Part shown: in pieces, positions 20,599-32,160 of the stretch | Layout: the number at the start of each line of letters is the position of its first letter | Position numbering within the stretch: position 1 is the stretch's first letter | Assembly: GCA_026168455.1 (NCBI GenBank) | Contig: CM047425.1 | Location: 19,484,648 to 19,548,647 of the forward strand | Length of the DNA stretch: 64,000 nt | Direction: 5' to 3' | Source of the DNA: Theocolax elegans | Lineage: Eukaryota > Arthropoda > Insecta > Hymenoptera > Cerocephalidae | The notes under the pieces: generated by a model | Seen by the model: only the letters and a program-made list of their open reading frames with translations | What the model was told of the DNA's origin: nothing | Database searches by the model: none | Made by a program: the position numbers and the translations under genes

Positions 20599-22437
20599 AT
20601 GAACATGATGAAGCTGTTCACCATATTTGCGCTTCTCTTCCTCGCACGGTTAATAGCAGCCCAAACCATCATTGGCTACGATTGCGGAGGACGCGGACTA
20701 AATATAAGCAAGATATCAACCTTAAGCGTAAAAGACTGTGATATTCCGTCACCTAGAGCCATGATTCATCAAAGATATATTAGATTATTACAAATTGCAA
20801 AATTTGGCGCCATAAAAGTAAAGCAATGTAAAGTAGAAATATCCAGAATAATCTACCATTGAGGCATGTACTCTCATGTCTCAGTAGTTGCTGGCGGGCA
20901 ACTCGAATACATCCAGGAAGTCTCCCGCGAAAGCTGTGAAGAAATGCACATTGCTGGCGTGGCTAAGATAGGGTACAACACTTTAATCTCAGGATTACAA
21001 CCTAATAGCACGACCGTCCGAGCCGTCACCCTAGCGGGATCCTTAAAAATGGATGGCACTTGCGACGGAACCCAATACTCCGAGATGCATGGAACATGGG
21101 ACGACGTTGTAGTACAAGCCAGTGTCAGAATAACCTTATCTTCGTACACCGCCAGTACAAATACAAACAGCAATCAAATGCGACTTCGCTCCGGAACTAT
21201 CTGTAAGTTATCCAAAGAAACTTGCATGGACAAAGTAGGAGGTCAAACCTTCTGGAGGAACATACCATCAAGCAACTGCAGATTCGAAGATTATCAAGTC
21301 TTATTCGAAGGGAAGGCACATATAACTACCAACTTGGAGGAACCGATTCAAAGACCCTTATATACTGTCCAAAGTCAGGATTTCACCTTCTCATTAATTA
21401 GCACGGGAAAAATCCAAGTCTGTGGTTATATGTTCCTCAAAACTGAACACCCGAAATTGTTTATATCCGAAGCGAGCGATGACGAAGCCCCTTTCGCACA
21501 AACAAAAAAACCATTGCCGGAAAATATAGATTTATTTACTTACGTTAACTCGAAATTCGTTTATGTAGAACGCCATGTCCGTCGACAAATGGACCGCTTA
21601 TACCGCGACATTATCATGCAAAAGTGTTTAGTTGAAAGAAAGGTACTAAAAAACCTACTATCCTTTTCCACCATTAAACCTGATGAGTTTGCCTACAATT
21701 TAATGGGAGAACCCGGTTACATCGCCGTCATCACGGGCGAAGTAACAAGGCTCATCAAGTGCTTACCAGTTCAAGTCTCCATCAGACGTACCGAAAACTG
21801 TTTTATAGAATTGCCGGTTTGGAAAAGCAATTCGACCTACTTTCTCACGCCGAAAACTCATATCCTCCTGAGAAAAGGGACGGAAATCCCATGCGATGCC
21901 GCAATTCCGTCGACCTATAAAATTAATGACAGTTGGTACGAACTGACACCTAATCCAAGGAAGACAACTCCACCTGAAGTCCTTGAACCTAATGTAGCAT
22001 TTAACTGGACATACGAAGATCCAGGAGCACTAGCAACCAGCGGCATCTACACCATCGAAGAACTGGACAATCTCCAAGAGAGAATTATGTTCCCCATGGA
22101 ACAACCAGCCTTACTTAACACGCTAACAAGAGGCATAACTGGATTGCCGGTCGACAACCAAGGCGTTTCCCTTCATAACCTCCTGAACGAAGATACCATC
22201 GAACATATGGCCACATCTTTCTGGCAGAGGCTATGGTATAAATTCTTCGTTTTTGGGAATACGATGTCCGGTATTCTCGGTGTATTCCTAATAATTAAAT
22301 TTATGAAAGCGTCAGCCGATACCATACTCCAGGGTTACGCCCTTCATCAAGCATACGGCTGGTCAGTAAAACTGTTGGCAGCCGTATGGACCTCCTTAAC
22401 TCAATTCCTTCTGCACTCTGCCCATCGAAGAAATTAA
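20599..22437 (+). pseudogene. env: Gypsy-B envelope glycoprotein, chuvirus-like, one in-frame stop
   Basis: ATG at 20599 with a clear signal peptide (hydrophobic residues about 6-20, then Ala-Ala). A TGA at 20860-20862 interrupts the frame after 87 codons, and the frame then stays open to 22435-22437, for about 612 codons in all. The ectodomain is Cys-rich, with conserved-looking elements such as YDCGGRGLNIS, GTCDGTQY and LRSGTICKL. Near the C-terminus a single hydrophobic anchor (GNTMSGILGVFLIIKF) is followed by a short basic tail. The pattern resembles glycoproteins of chuviruses (Jingchuvirales), which are known to have been captured by insect LTR retrotransposons, and not the F-type env of classical errantiviruses. 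The call is by memory of the family pattern and needs a search. Its role in an intact element would be membrane fusion for particle spread. Confidence 0.72.
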
Positions 22438-22775
22438 AAGGAAGATGCGGAACGGGCGGAACCAAAGGAACTGATAGTTATGGAAACAAAAGACATTTCA
22501 AAAACACCTCCTCGCTCCTTATCCTCTGATATCCCGTAAATAAGTAGAGTACCAATCTAGAAGTAAACATTTCATTATTTTTTCTTTTTCCTTTTTTTTG
22601 GGGGGGGTATAAGGAAATTTAGAGTAGTGTAATATTAGTGTAGTTATGTAGCTAATTAAAAGGAAAGGTAATTATATTAACTTGTTGCGATAGATAATAA
22701 GATTAGGTAATAATATACTTATTACCATATTTCTGTAAATTACAGCTGCTGATCTGCTGTAAACCCCACTCGAAA
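22438..22775 (+). other. Spacer with splice acceptor for the last ORF
   Basis: AT-rich, with a G-run at 22601-22607. A tract ending TTACAG (AG 22744-22745) lies 30 bases before the next start codon and could be its 3' splice acceptor. Confidence 0.4.
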
Positions 22776-23471
22776 ATGCCCCCAACTACGATTACCCTCA
22801 CCGAGGGCAAGAAAAAGAAGAAGGGCAAACGTGGCGGTCAAAGGACCCGCCTACGACGTGAGCAGTGGCGATTTATGCAGGCCGCCAGACAAGCGAAAGC
22901 TAACATAGGGCCAACTGATTTCAAGGAATATCTCGAGGAGAACGACCTCGGGCTTGCGAATCTGTTCCGCCTTGACAATATTGTAGCAGACCCAAATGCC
23001 GTGAGTTATTTTACCACGGCTCAAGAAGACCCGCTCGCCATGGAGGTAGAGCCATCCGACCAAGGCTTCCTAGAGCCAAGGATCGTTGACATTAATGAAA
23101 TTTTAAAACGCACAACCTCCGATGATAAACCTACGCGTGGACTAAGCCCGATACGGTCAGACAATGAAGAATATCCGGCAGACTACAGGCCGCCTACACC
23201 ACACTGCTCCCCACTCCGCGAAAGCCAGGCCACGGCAACGACGAAACAAAAACACAGGTCTCACAAAAAAAAAAAAATAAAAAATAAAGAAAAAGAACGA
23301 GACAGCAAACATAAAAGCAAGAACAAGAAACACAAGAAAAACCGACATCACCAAAGCGAAAGAAAAACGGACCAAAAGGCGAAGGAAAATAAGCCAAAAG
23401 GATTTAAGATACCCAAAACAAAAGAATTTAGATCTGGACCACCGGGCCAGACTCAAGGCGGATTATTCTGA
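22776..23471 (+). CDS. Gypsy-B post-env accessory ORF (basic, 231 aa)
   Basis: Intact 231-codon ORF, ATG at 22776. The N-terminus is very basic (a KKKKKGKRGGQRTRLRR run near residue 12). A short acidic middle (residues 70-110) and a Ser/Pro segment (LSPIRSDNEEY) follow. Residues 145-215 are almost entirely Lys, Arg and His, as in SR/RS-like or nuclear-targeting regions. Such composition suggests nucleic-acid binding and nuclear entry. I do not recognise a family. It has no membrane segment. Its position after env, with a splice acceptor upstream, parallels the accessory ORFs of Gypsy-A, although the proteins share no visible sequence. The minus-strand ORFs over the Lys-rich region are shadows. 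Confidence 0.65.
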   Translation: MPPTTITLTEGKKKKKGKRGGQRTRLRREQWRFMQAARQAKANIGPTDFKEYLEENDLGLANLFRLDNIVADPNAVSYFTTAQEDPLAMEVEPSDQGFLEPRIVDINEILKRTTSDDKPTRGLSPIRSDNEEYPADYRPPTPHCSPLRESQATATTKQKHRSHKKKKIKNKEKERDSKHKSKNKKHKKNRHHQSERKTDQKAKENKPKGFKIPKTKEFRSGPPGQTQGGLF

Positions 23472-23509
23472 ATTAAGTTTATAATGGAAGAGTTACCATA
23501 CGGCAACTT

Positions 23510-23527
23510 TCCAAATTAGGAGAGGCA
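23510..23527 (+). other. Gypsy-B polypurine tract
   Basis: AATTAGGAGAGGCA directly precedes the TGTAACG start of the 3' LTR. This is a short purine-rich tract in the expected place. Confidence 0.6.
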
Positions 23528-26500
23528 TGTAACGAGCGCACAAAATTTTTAATTTAATTTTGCTATTATTCTTCCCCTCAGGTATAATATCTATACACGA
23601 ACGATGTTTTACACAAATCAACACATGTTTAACGTGTAAAACATCGTTTAAATAGATATCTGAGTGAAAATATATCTTTCATGTAAGAAAACATTTTTGA
23701 AAGAAACGAACACTCGGGAAATGTTCGTTACACTCGTATCACTAAACGATAGCCTAAGTAAATAAACTGCCCTCTTAGCTTGGGAAATTGCCGATAACGC
23801 TTCCTCTGCGCAACATTCGATCGTTCACTAAAATTTTCCCTGCGCCCACGTGTTTTATTTTCTTATTATTTTACGCACGTTTTATAATTTTTATAAATAA
23901 TAAACATGAACTAAGTTAAGCTAATTAATATGGTAAATAGAATTGCGTTAAAATACTAACGTTGGAGTCGCATTTTGAAAACCTCGCATTAAAATACACA
24001 CATATGTTGGAATAAAAATTAGAATCAATTAATTAAAATTGAATCAAAATTCTATTTAAATGATATTAAACAATACTATAATATTATATTTAATCAAGTA
24101 ACTGTATCTAGCATGGAATTCAAACTTTTGATCAAAAAGAACAATAGTAATAAAAATTTAATTATCTATTCCTACAAATAAAATTTCGCACATCACAATA
24201 TTTATTCTAACATTTATTTAAACAAACCTTACATAAAATTACACAATACACCAACTCTAATTATGAGAATTGTAAATGTACTTACATCTATTATTTACGG
24301 ATAAAACACAAAATACATGTACAATTATGTAAAATTTTAAAAAGCAATAATTCTGTACAATTACTGCACACATATATACATATATTTATTATTTTTCTAA
24401 AAAGGAACAAGCACATTTTAATGCGACCGAAAATTCGAATTTTTCTTCTTCCAAAATTGTTTACAACAATTTTAATAATAAGTTTACATATTTATAAACA
24501 TTTTAAAATTATCAAATAAATAAAATACTTAAAATTTATAAAAATCGAAGAAAAGTTCGAAAATGCACTCCCACCATTTTTTTTTGTATCTATCGAATAG
24601 AGATAAGCGCATAGGTATTTAAGGGCGAAGAAAATACGGCCCCGGGCTAATTGTCGGTAGTCCATAGGCTCGACAGTTTTCCACTGTCTCTCCTACGGGC
24701 AACAGGGCATTTTATTTTTCTCACTGCATTTTGTATTTTCTTCGTTCGGTGTTAAACGCGACTCGTACTTAGAGTCTCGGGCGCGTGTTGAAATAGTAAC
24801 TAATATATACATATATATATTCGACTATTCATATTTTACGGCGAATTAAATCAACATCGAAGCGAAAGGGGACTTAGCGTACCTGATTATCCACTGTATA
24901 AGGTAAAATAAATATTGTAATAATTAAAACTAACCCCTTAATTTTGTGTTTTATATAAAAATACCTTGGTTGGACAAAAGCGTGGATCTCGCAGTTGCTC
25001 TGCAAAGTCTACCCTTTTGTTCCATTTTTTGCACCTCTCCTATTTCTCTAACGCAGAAAAAGCCGGATTCGCTGCTGTTCAGCAAATCCTGGTTTTGACG
25101 AGTGTTATATACATACATATATAACATTTGTCTAACAGAGAATCCCAATTGAGTAGCGCTGCCGTTCAGCATTACCTTTTGAGGCCTCCTTTCTGTGTTT
25201 TCTCATCTAATTTTCAGACAAATAATAGGAGAGTGCTGTTGTTCAGCACCTTCTATTGTTATTGTCACGCATCTCTTTCTCTCTCTCTTTCTCTCTCTTT
25301 CTTGCTCACCGCCGATCGTACTCCCTAGGGCCAGTGCGACGCTCGGAGTCTCTCTCTCTCACTCTAGCCCGTACAATTGCTCCGGAGTAGACCCGACGCA
25401 ACGAGGAGAGAAGTAGCCATTTTGGGCCATTGCCCCTACTCTCCCTCGGCGCGGCACGCGTCCACTTGCCGTAGCAAGCAGACGCCCATCGTTCCTTCTC
25501 TCTCTCTCTCGACCCCTCTCTGTCTAGCCAAGCGCAGTAGCGGAGCTTGGGGTAGAGACGGACCCGTTTAGTCTGTCTCTCTCTTGCGTATACGGAGACC
25601 CCTCCTGGTCTCTCCCTCTCTCTCTCTCTTACTCTCGCTCCGTTCCTGGCCTAGCCTAGCGCAGTACCAGCGAACGGATAAATTTAAGTTAAAATAGGAG
25701 TAACCCTTCCTGGTTCATCCTAAGACTTCTTGTTATACATAAATATCCGGTCATAGCCGGATTCGTATACAAAAAAGGAAAGGAAAATTAATTAAGCCCC
25801 TCCTGGCGTTTTCTTTTCGTACTACACACACACACATAAATATATACATATATATATTTACACCTACAGTCAAGGTGCATAATTTCGACGGGAGGCGCAG
25901 CCACTCTGCATCAACCGTTGGAAGTGAGGTGCAAGGACTACGCTGCCGCACAGCAGAGTTCTGCACTTCAACCTCGCTGCTGTTCAGCGGGGTCTTGTAC
26001 TAAAACTTCGCTGCCGTTCAGCGGGGTTCTGCACTTTAACTTCGCTGCCGTTCAGCAAAAGTTGAAGTCTAATATCACGTAAATAGGAACCGCTGCAGTT
26101 CAGCGAATCCGACTCTACGTGACCACACACTTATTACATTCTCTCTCTCTCTCTCTTTTCCCTCTATTCCCCTGTCTAGACCTTTCTTAATCTCTTTGTT
26201 CTTTTTTTTTTAAAATACACATATATGCGTATACGTAAATGTATATATATTTATATATATACGTTTACGTATTTATAATTTTATATTACATATATATATA
26301 TTTATCATTGTATGTACAGAGTTGTCGTGGCTCTTAGGTTCCCTCTTTCACCACTCTCTTCCTTGCCCGTTCTCGATTTTTGCGCCGCTGTTCTGCATAA
26401 AATCATAAGAGAATTCCTTATAGAGACGCTGCCGCCCAGCGAATCTTCCTCCCACTCCAATCGCTCCGCTCGACGTCTCTTCGTTGAATTTGAGTCCGCT

Positions 26501-26934
26501 GCGCGGTCACACATTCAAAACGAAGCGATCGAATAAGCTATATCTATCTTATCGTTCGAATCGCAGTCGCTCTGCAATTTGAGAAAAAGATAGACGAAAC
26601 CAACTTTAGAATTTCCAACGTTTCGCCGCTGTTCGGCAAAACAATTAGCCCCGTCACACGACATATTTTTAACTAAACATTTTCGCGTCTCGGCCCCATA
26701 ATTACCCCTTTTTTATTGTCACTTATTATTAGTAAAAACGTAGAGTTAATAGAAATAAATAGAAGAGTTTTGTTTAATACATATAGAAGGGGTCTATTTT
26801 AATAGTTAAACCAGGCAAGAACCCTCAAGTTAACGATACTAGCCGCTCGGTATCGTTAACAACAATTATTAACTTTAACTCCCGGGTCAAAATAATAATA
26901 AAAACCCCGACGTTTGCCTTCTGCAAACGTTACA
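23528..26934 (+). repeat. Gypsy-B 3' LTR
   Basis: 3407-bp copy of 9141-12558. It differs by about 1 percent substitutions and by microsatellite length. From about 25691 its right part is present a second time at 28024-29277. Confidence 0.92.
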
Positions 26935-27041
26935 ACTAACAGTGACACTTCAGTTGAATTCGTCTTTTACGCGTAGTCCGTATAACTTGGTACGCGTAGA
27001 TGTATTTGTGCGCTTTGGTTCATCCGGCTCGAAGGACCATA
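26935..27041 (-). other. BEL leader, LTR-proximal part, with tRNA-Tyr primer-binding site
   Basis: Rest of the BEL 5' leader to the right of the Gypsy-B insertion. Bases 27023-27039 (TCCGGCTCGAAGGACCA in plus orientation) equal, from memory, the 3' end of eukaryotic tRNA-Tyr including CCA. On the element's strand this is a primer-binding site starting TGG, two bases from the LTR. Confidence 0.75.
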
Positions 27042-27753
27042 TGTTAGGGCGTATAGGAGCGAATCTTTTTACACGACTTGTGCATAAGTGTGCGCTCTCA
27101 CTCGTTACTTTCGTAAGAAGTGAATTTTGCTTGAAATGAATAAGTATACATGTGTAAGGTGAATATAATGTTTATTCGCGTCGAAGGTGGACTTAGAACT
27201 AACTGTACAAACAATCTTAGCCTAGCACATAAGTTTCGTTGAGCGTTTACAAAGTTTTCGTATACTTACAAATGATTTCTATTGGTCAAGATTTGCTAAT
27301 AAGGTGGTGACAATTTGCGTACATGTGTATTATGGAGGTGGTGGGGAAGAAGGGTGCGCGTGGTGGTGGACAACAATTAATCGGTGCATGTGCCGAGATA
27401 CGTCGGTCATAAAACTATATTACTTTACAATGTATTGGGAAAACCCTAGTGGTTTAGATGCTCATTAAGTTTACAATAGCGTGATGAGTATGACAATTCT
27501 ATTTTATATTTTATGAATACTATATCCACTTTAAATGTATCAATTGGGAATAACAGTTACCGCCGTCTTTGCGAGTATAACATGAACAAACCGGTGAAAA
27601 ACACGTTTGTGCAAGAATTTAAACCTGTGAGAACATTGCGCTTCAAGATACTATTTTACCTGTGTTTATATTTATAGGGCGTCTATCTATATATCGCATT
27701 GATTAAATTAATTTAACGTACAATTAAAGCATACATTCGCGTACAACTAAACA
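27042..27753 (-). repeat. BEL 5' LTR
   Basis: 712-bp partner of 2773-3486, with the same TGTT...AACA ends. The flanking catag at 27754-27758 matches 2768-2772. Confidence 0.92.
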
Positions 27754-28023
27754 CATAGTATAATGCATGAAAATTACTAAACAAATAAAGTAAAATTACC
27801 AGCTCGCGACAATCAATCTTACGGAAATACAATAGTCTTTGCAAGGTAATATAATTGGTTAATTTCAAATTTATCGCTAACTGGTAGTTAAATCATGGAT
27901 AATCATATAATTCATCGGGATCATATCTCATCCATTTTCAAAACATCTATTCATACCCATACAATGGAAACCAAAACATAAAAATACAAACCATATATAG
28001 TACATTATATGGAGGACCAAAAT
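27754..28023 (+). other. Gypsy-A sequence resuming after the BEL insertion
   Basis: AT-rich non-coding flank beginning with the target duplication catag. It is repeated almost exactly at 30099-30372. It should be contiguous with 2772 in the uninterrupted Gypsy-A. Confidence 0.55.
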
Positions 28024-30372
28024 AAAATAGGAGTAACCCTTCCTGGTTCATCCTGAGACTTCTTGTTATACATAAATATCCGGTCATAGCCGGATTCGTA
28101 TACAAGAAAGGAAAGGAAAATTAAATAAGCCCCTCCTGGCGTTTTCTTTTCGTACACACACACACACACACACACATAATATATATATATATATATATTT
28201 ACACCTACAGTCAAGGTGCATAATTTCGACGGGAGGCGCAGCCACTCTGCATCAACCGTTGGAAGTGAGGTGCAAGGACTACGCTGCCGCACAGCAGAGT
28301 TCTGCACTTCAACCTCGCTGCCGTTCAGCGGGGTCTTGTACTAAAACTTCGCTGCCGTTCAGCGGGGTTCTGCACTTAACTTCGCTGCCGTTCAGCAAAG
28401 TTGAAGTCTAATATCACGTAAATAGGAACCGCTGCAGTTCAGCGAATCCGACTCTACGTGACCACACACTTATTACATTCTCTCTCTCTCTCTCTCTCTT
28501 TTCCCTCTATTCCCCTGTCTAGACCTTTCTTAATCTCTTTGTTCTTTTTTTTTTTAAAATACACATATATGCGTATACGTAAATGTATATATATTTATAT
28601 ATATACGTTTACGTATTTATAATTTTATATTACATATATATATATTTATCATTGTATGTACAGAGTTGTCGTGGCTCTTAGGTTCCCTCTTTCACCACTC
28701 TCTTCCTTGCCCGTTCTCGATTTTTGCGCCGCTGTTCTGCATAAAATCATAAGAGAATTCCTTATAGAGACGCTGCCGCCCAGCGAATCTTCCTCCCACT
28801 CCAATCGCTCCGCTCGACGTCTCTTCGTTGAATTTGAGTCCGCTGCGCGGTCACACATTCAAAACGAAGCGATCGAATAAGCTATATCTATCTTATCGTT
28901 CGAATCAAGTCGCTCTGCAATTTGAGAAAAAGATAGACGAAACCAACTTTAGAATTTCCAACGTTTCGCCGCTGTTCGGCAAAACAATTAGCCCCGTCAC
29001 ACGACATATTTTTAACTAAACATTTTCGCGTCTCGGCCCCATAATTACCCCTTTTTTATTGTCACTTATTATTAGTAAAAACGTAGAGTTAATAGAAATA
29101 AATAGAAGAGTTTTGTTTAATACATATAGAAGGGGTCTATTTTAATAGTTAAACCAGGCAAGAACCCTCAAGTTAACGATACTAGCCGCTCGGTATCGTT
29201 AACAACAATTATTAACTTTAACTCCCGGGTCAAAATAATAATAAAAACCCCGACGTTTGCCTTCTGCAAACGTTACAACTAACAGTGACACTTCAGTTGA
29301 ATTCGTCTTTTACGCGTAGTCCGTATAACTTGGTACGCGTAGATGTATTTGTGCGCTTTGGTTCATCCGGCTCGAAGGACCATATGTTAGGGCGTATAGG
29401 AGCGAATCTTTTTACACGACTTGTGCATAAGTGTGCGCTCTCACTCGTTACTTTCGTAAGAAGTGAATTTTGCTTGAAATGAATAAGTATACATGTGTAA
29501 GGTGAATATAATGTTTATTCGCGTCGAAGGTGGACTTAGAACTAACTGTACAAACAATCTTAGCCTAGCACATAAGTTTCGTTGGGCGTTTACAAAGTTT
29601 TCGTATATTTACAAATGATTTCTATTGGTCAAGATTTTGCTAATAAGGTGGTGACAATTTGCGTACATGTGTATTATGGAGGTGGTGGGGAAGAAGGGTG
29701 CGCGTGGTGGTGGACAACAATTAATCGGTGCACGTGCCGAGATACGTCGGTCATAAAACTATATTACTTTACAATGTATTGGGAAAACCCTAGTGGTTTA
29801 GATGCTCATTAAGTTTACAATAGCGTGATGAGTATGACAATTCTATTTTATATTTTTATGAATACTATATCCACTTTAAATGTATCAATTGGGAATAACA
29901 GTTACCGCCGTCTTTGCGCGTATAACATGAACAAACCGGTGAAAAACACGTTTGTGCAAGAATTTAAACCTGTGAGAACATTGCGCTTCAAGATACTATT
30001 TTACCTGTGTTTATATTTATAGGGCGTCTATCTATATATCGCATTGATTAAATTAATTTAACGTACAATTAAAGCATACATTCGCGTACAACTAAACACA
30101 TAGTATAATGCATGAAAATTACTAAACAAATAAGTAAAATTACCAGCTCGCGACAACCAATCTTACGGAAATACAATAGTCTTTGCAAGGTAATATAATT
30201 GGTTAATTTCAAATTTATCGCTAACTGGTAGTTAAATCATGATAATCATATAATTCATCGGGATCATATCTCATCCATTTTCAAAACATCTATTCATACC
30301 CATACAATGGAAACCAAAACATAAAAATACAAACCATATATATAAGTACATTATATATGGAGGACCAAAATA
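28024..30372 (+). repeat. Tandem duplicate of 25691-28023
   Basis: 2.35-kb direct repeat adjoining its source. It contains the right 1.25 kb of the Gypsy-B LTR (28024-29277), the BEL leader (29278-29384), a complete BEL LTR (29385-30098) and the catag-initiated flank (30099-30372). The junction near 28020 joins ...GGACCAAAATA to AAAATAGGAGTAAC, sharing AAAATA. Differences between copies are a few substitutions and small indels. Confidence 0.9.
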
Positions 30373-30482
30373 CAATAGATTTACAACTATTGTCACATAC
30401 AGTAATCTTTTATGAAACATCGAAACAACGCACATTAGCGTGGACATCAACGAGTATCCAGCAACCGAACACTGATTAATAG

Positions 30483-31004
30483 TTAAGGGGATGTCGGAGC
30501 TATAGCATCAATCAAAAGCCGCTCGATCTCGCGACTTCGAATGGCGCTGTAGTCAGGTGTCGATTTCTACGATAAACATACTTAAAACATAAATTATAAA
30601 TTTTGCAGCTACATAGAGCTGTTGAAAGATACTTTCCCCCCTAGCTATGACTAAACTTAAGGTAATTATAATATTACTCTTGGCAGCAAATGTTTATTTT
30701 TTTAAAAAAATGTGGAATACGTTGCGTGTAGTATTACGGTAGATATAGATTCATTGAATATGAGACGTATTTCACATTTTTAAAAAAAAATAAACATTTG
30801 CTGCCAAGAGTAATATTATAATTACCTTAAGTTTAGTCATAGCTAGGGAGGAAAGTATCTTTCAACAGCTGTTTGTAGGTGTAAAATTTACAATTTATGT
30901 TTTAAGTACGTTTATCGTAGAAATCGACACCTGACTACAGCGCCATTTGAAGCCGCGAGATTGAGCGGCTTTTGATGGAGGCTAGGGGTCCGACATCCCC
31001 TTAA
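30483..31004. mobile_element. 522-bp foldback MITE with TTAA ends
   Basis: Begins TTAAGGGGATGTCGGA and ends TCCGACATCCCCTTAA. The arms pair over more than 200 bases (for example GCAGCAAATGTTTATTTTTTT at 30683-30703 against its complement at 30786-30806) around a short loop. TTAA at both ends suggests a piggyBac-type target duplication. No ORF. Confidence 0.8.
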
Positions 31005-31583
31005 GATTTTATTATTTAGGTTAATTCTAAATTTTTATGGATGTAAGATTAGAAAAAAAAATGTAATTTCAAAATTTTCGAAAGCGATATAGGGATGGGT
31101 AGTTGAGAGCTGTTGTATACTGTTAACTAAATTAACCTCACTGTTTAAATATGATTATTCGTAATAAGTTACATATGTTATATCTGTTCAATCCTAAATT
31201 TTATCCACTAACAGCAATTAAATTTGGTCGCACATAAAGATCTAGGGATTAGTAACAAGAATAATTGTTACAATCTAAGATTTCTAAACTTAATATTCCC
31301 TTTACAAAAATAAAAAAAATTAAAAAAAAAATAAATAAATAAATAAATAAAAAAAAGGCCAAAATATCAAATTAATAGTAAAGAAGAATAATAAGGGGAT
31401 GTTTTATAAGGAAAGACCACAGAAAAAAAGCTATCTCACTCCCACTAACAAACCCTAATATAATAACAGCATGTAGCAAGTAATTATTAAAAAAAAAAAG
31501 AAGAAGAAAAAACGTATTACGGTTCTCAATAGCCTAATCATATTTCGCTGTATAGTTATAAGATTATCGAGGACGATAATCGT
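31005..31583. other. AT-rich non-coding stretch, probably Gypsy-A 3' region
   Basis: Simple A-rich tracts (31310-31355, 31485-31515) with no ORF. Just before the polypurine tract stands ATTATCGAGGACGATAATCG, an imperfect palindrome at 31562-31582. Confidence 0.4.
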
Positions 31584-31601
31584 TTAAAGGGGGGATGATG
31601 T

Positions 31602-31633
<32 letters not shown>

Positions 31634-32129
31634 TTCAACTTGAAAAAAATCTAACTTCGCCACAATTGATTTTTTTATCCAAAAGTCCAAAAGAAAGCTT
31701 GGAGCAATACCTTTCAAATGATCTGTAGCATTTTTATGGCCTTTAATTCTGTAAAAAGTTATGATAATTTAAAGAAAGACGAAATTTTTTAAAAATTTAA
31801 ATGGGAAATACCATGTTAATTTTTGTGAATTTTTTGTCTTTCTTTAAATTATCATAACTTTTTACAGAATTGAAGGCCATAAAAATTCTACAGATCATTT
31901 GAAAGGTATTGCTCCAAGCTTTCTTTTGGACTTTTGGATAAAAAAATCAATTGTGGCGAAGTTAGATTTTTTTCAAGTTGAATATTGACATGTAGTTTAT
32001 CTAACATTTACCTTGAAATTAGAAATTCTAACCCAGAAGGATAAATTCTAGACATAATTAGTAACGAATGTTACATATAATGTTCTATAGTAAAAGTTGA
32101 TAGATTTTGAGTTAAATAGCGATGAACCC

Positions 32130-32160
<31 letters not shown>

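Larger units (their letters stand above)
9141..26934 (+). mobile_element. Gypsy-B, envelope-bearing Ty3/Gypsy element
   Basis: 17.8-kb plus-strand element with LTRs at 9141-12558 and 23528-26934. LTR ends are TGTAACG...CGTTACA, an inverted terminal heptamer. The flanks are ACTG (9137-9140) and ACTA (26935-26938), compatible with a 4-bp duplication carrying one mismatch. Order: two small ORFs, gag, pol (protease, RT, RNase H, integrase), env, and a basic ORF. The two LTRs differ by only about 1 percent by eye, so the insertion is young. Even so, pol has one in-frame stop and two frameshifts and env has one in-frame stop. The element is inserted in the leader of the BEL element. Confidence 0.93.
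2773..27753 (-). mobile_element. BEL/Pao LTR retrotransposon, interrupted by Gypsy-B
   Basis: Complete minus-strand element. Its 3' LTR is 2773-3486 and its 5' LTR 27042-27753; both begin TGTT and end AACA. The host site is duplicated as catag (2768-2772 and 27754-27758), the 5-bp size usual for BEL/Pao. A purine-rich tract borders the 3' LTR, and a primer-binding site matching the 3' end of tRNA-Tyr borders the 5' LTR. Gag-protease (6691-8673) and RT-RNase H-integrase (3661-6669) are in one frame, separated by a single TAA. Gypsy-B (9141-26934) split the 5' leader. Without that insertion the element is about 7.2 kb. Confidence 0.93.

Noticed and set aside
23157..23456. Phe-rich minus-strand ORFs opposite the basic ORF
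   Set aside because: They are the antisense shadow of a Lys-codon-rich region.
27042..30098. Solo BEL LTRs
   Set aside because: The first is the 5' LTR of the BEL element. The second belongs to the tandem duplication and has the BEL leader in front of it.
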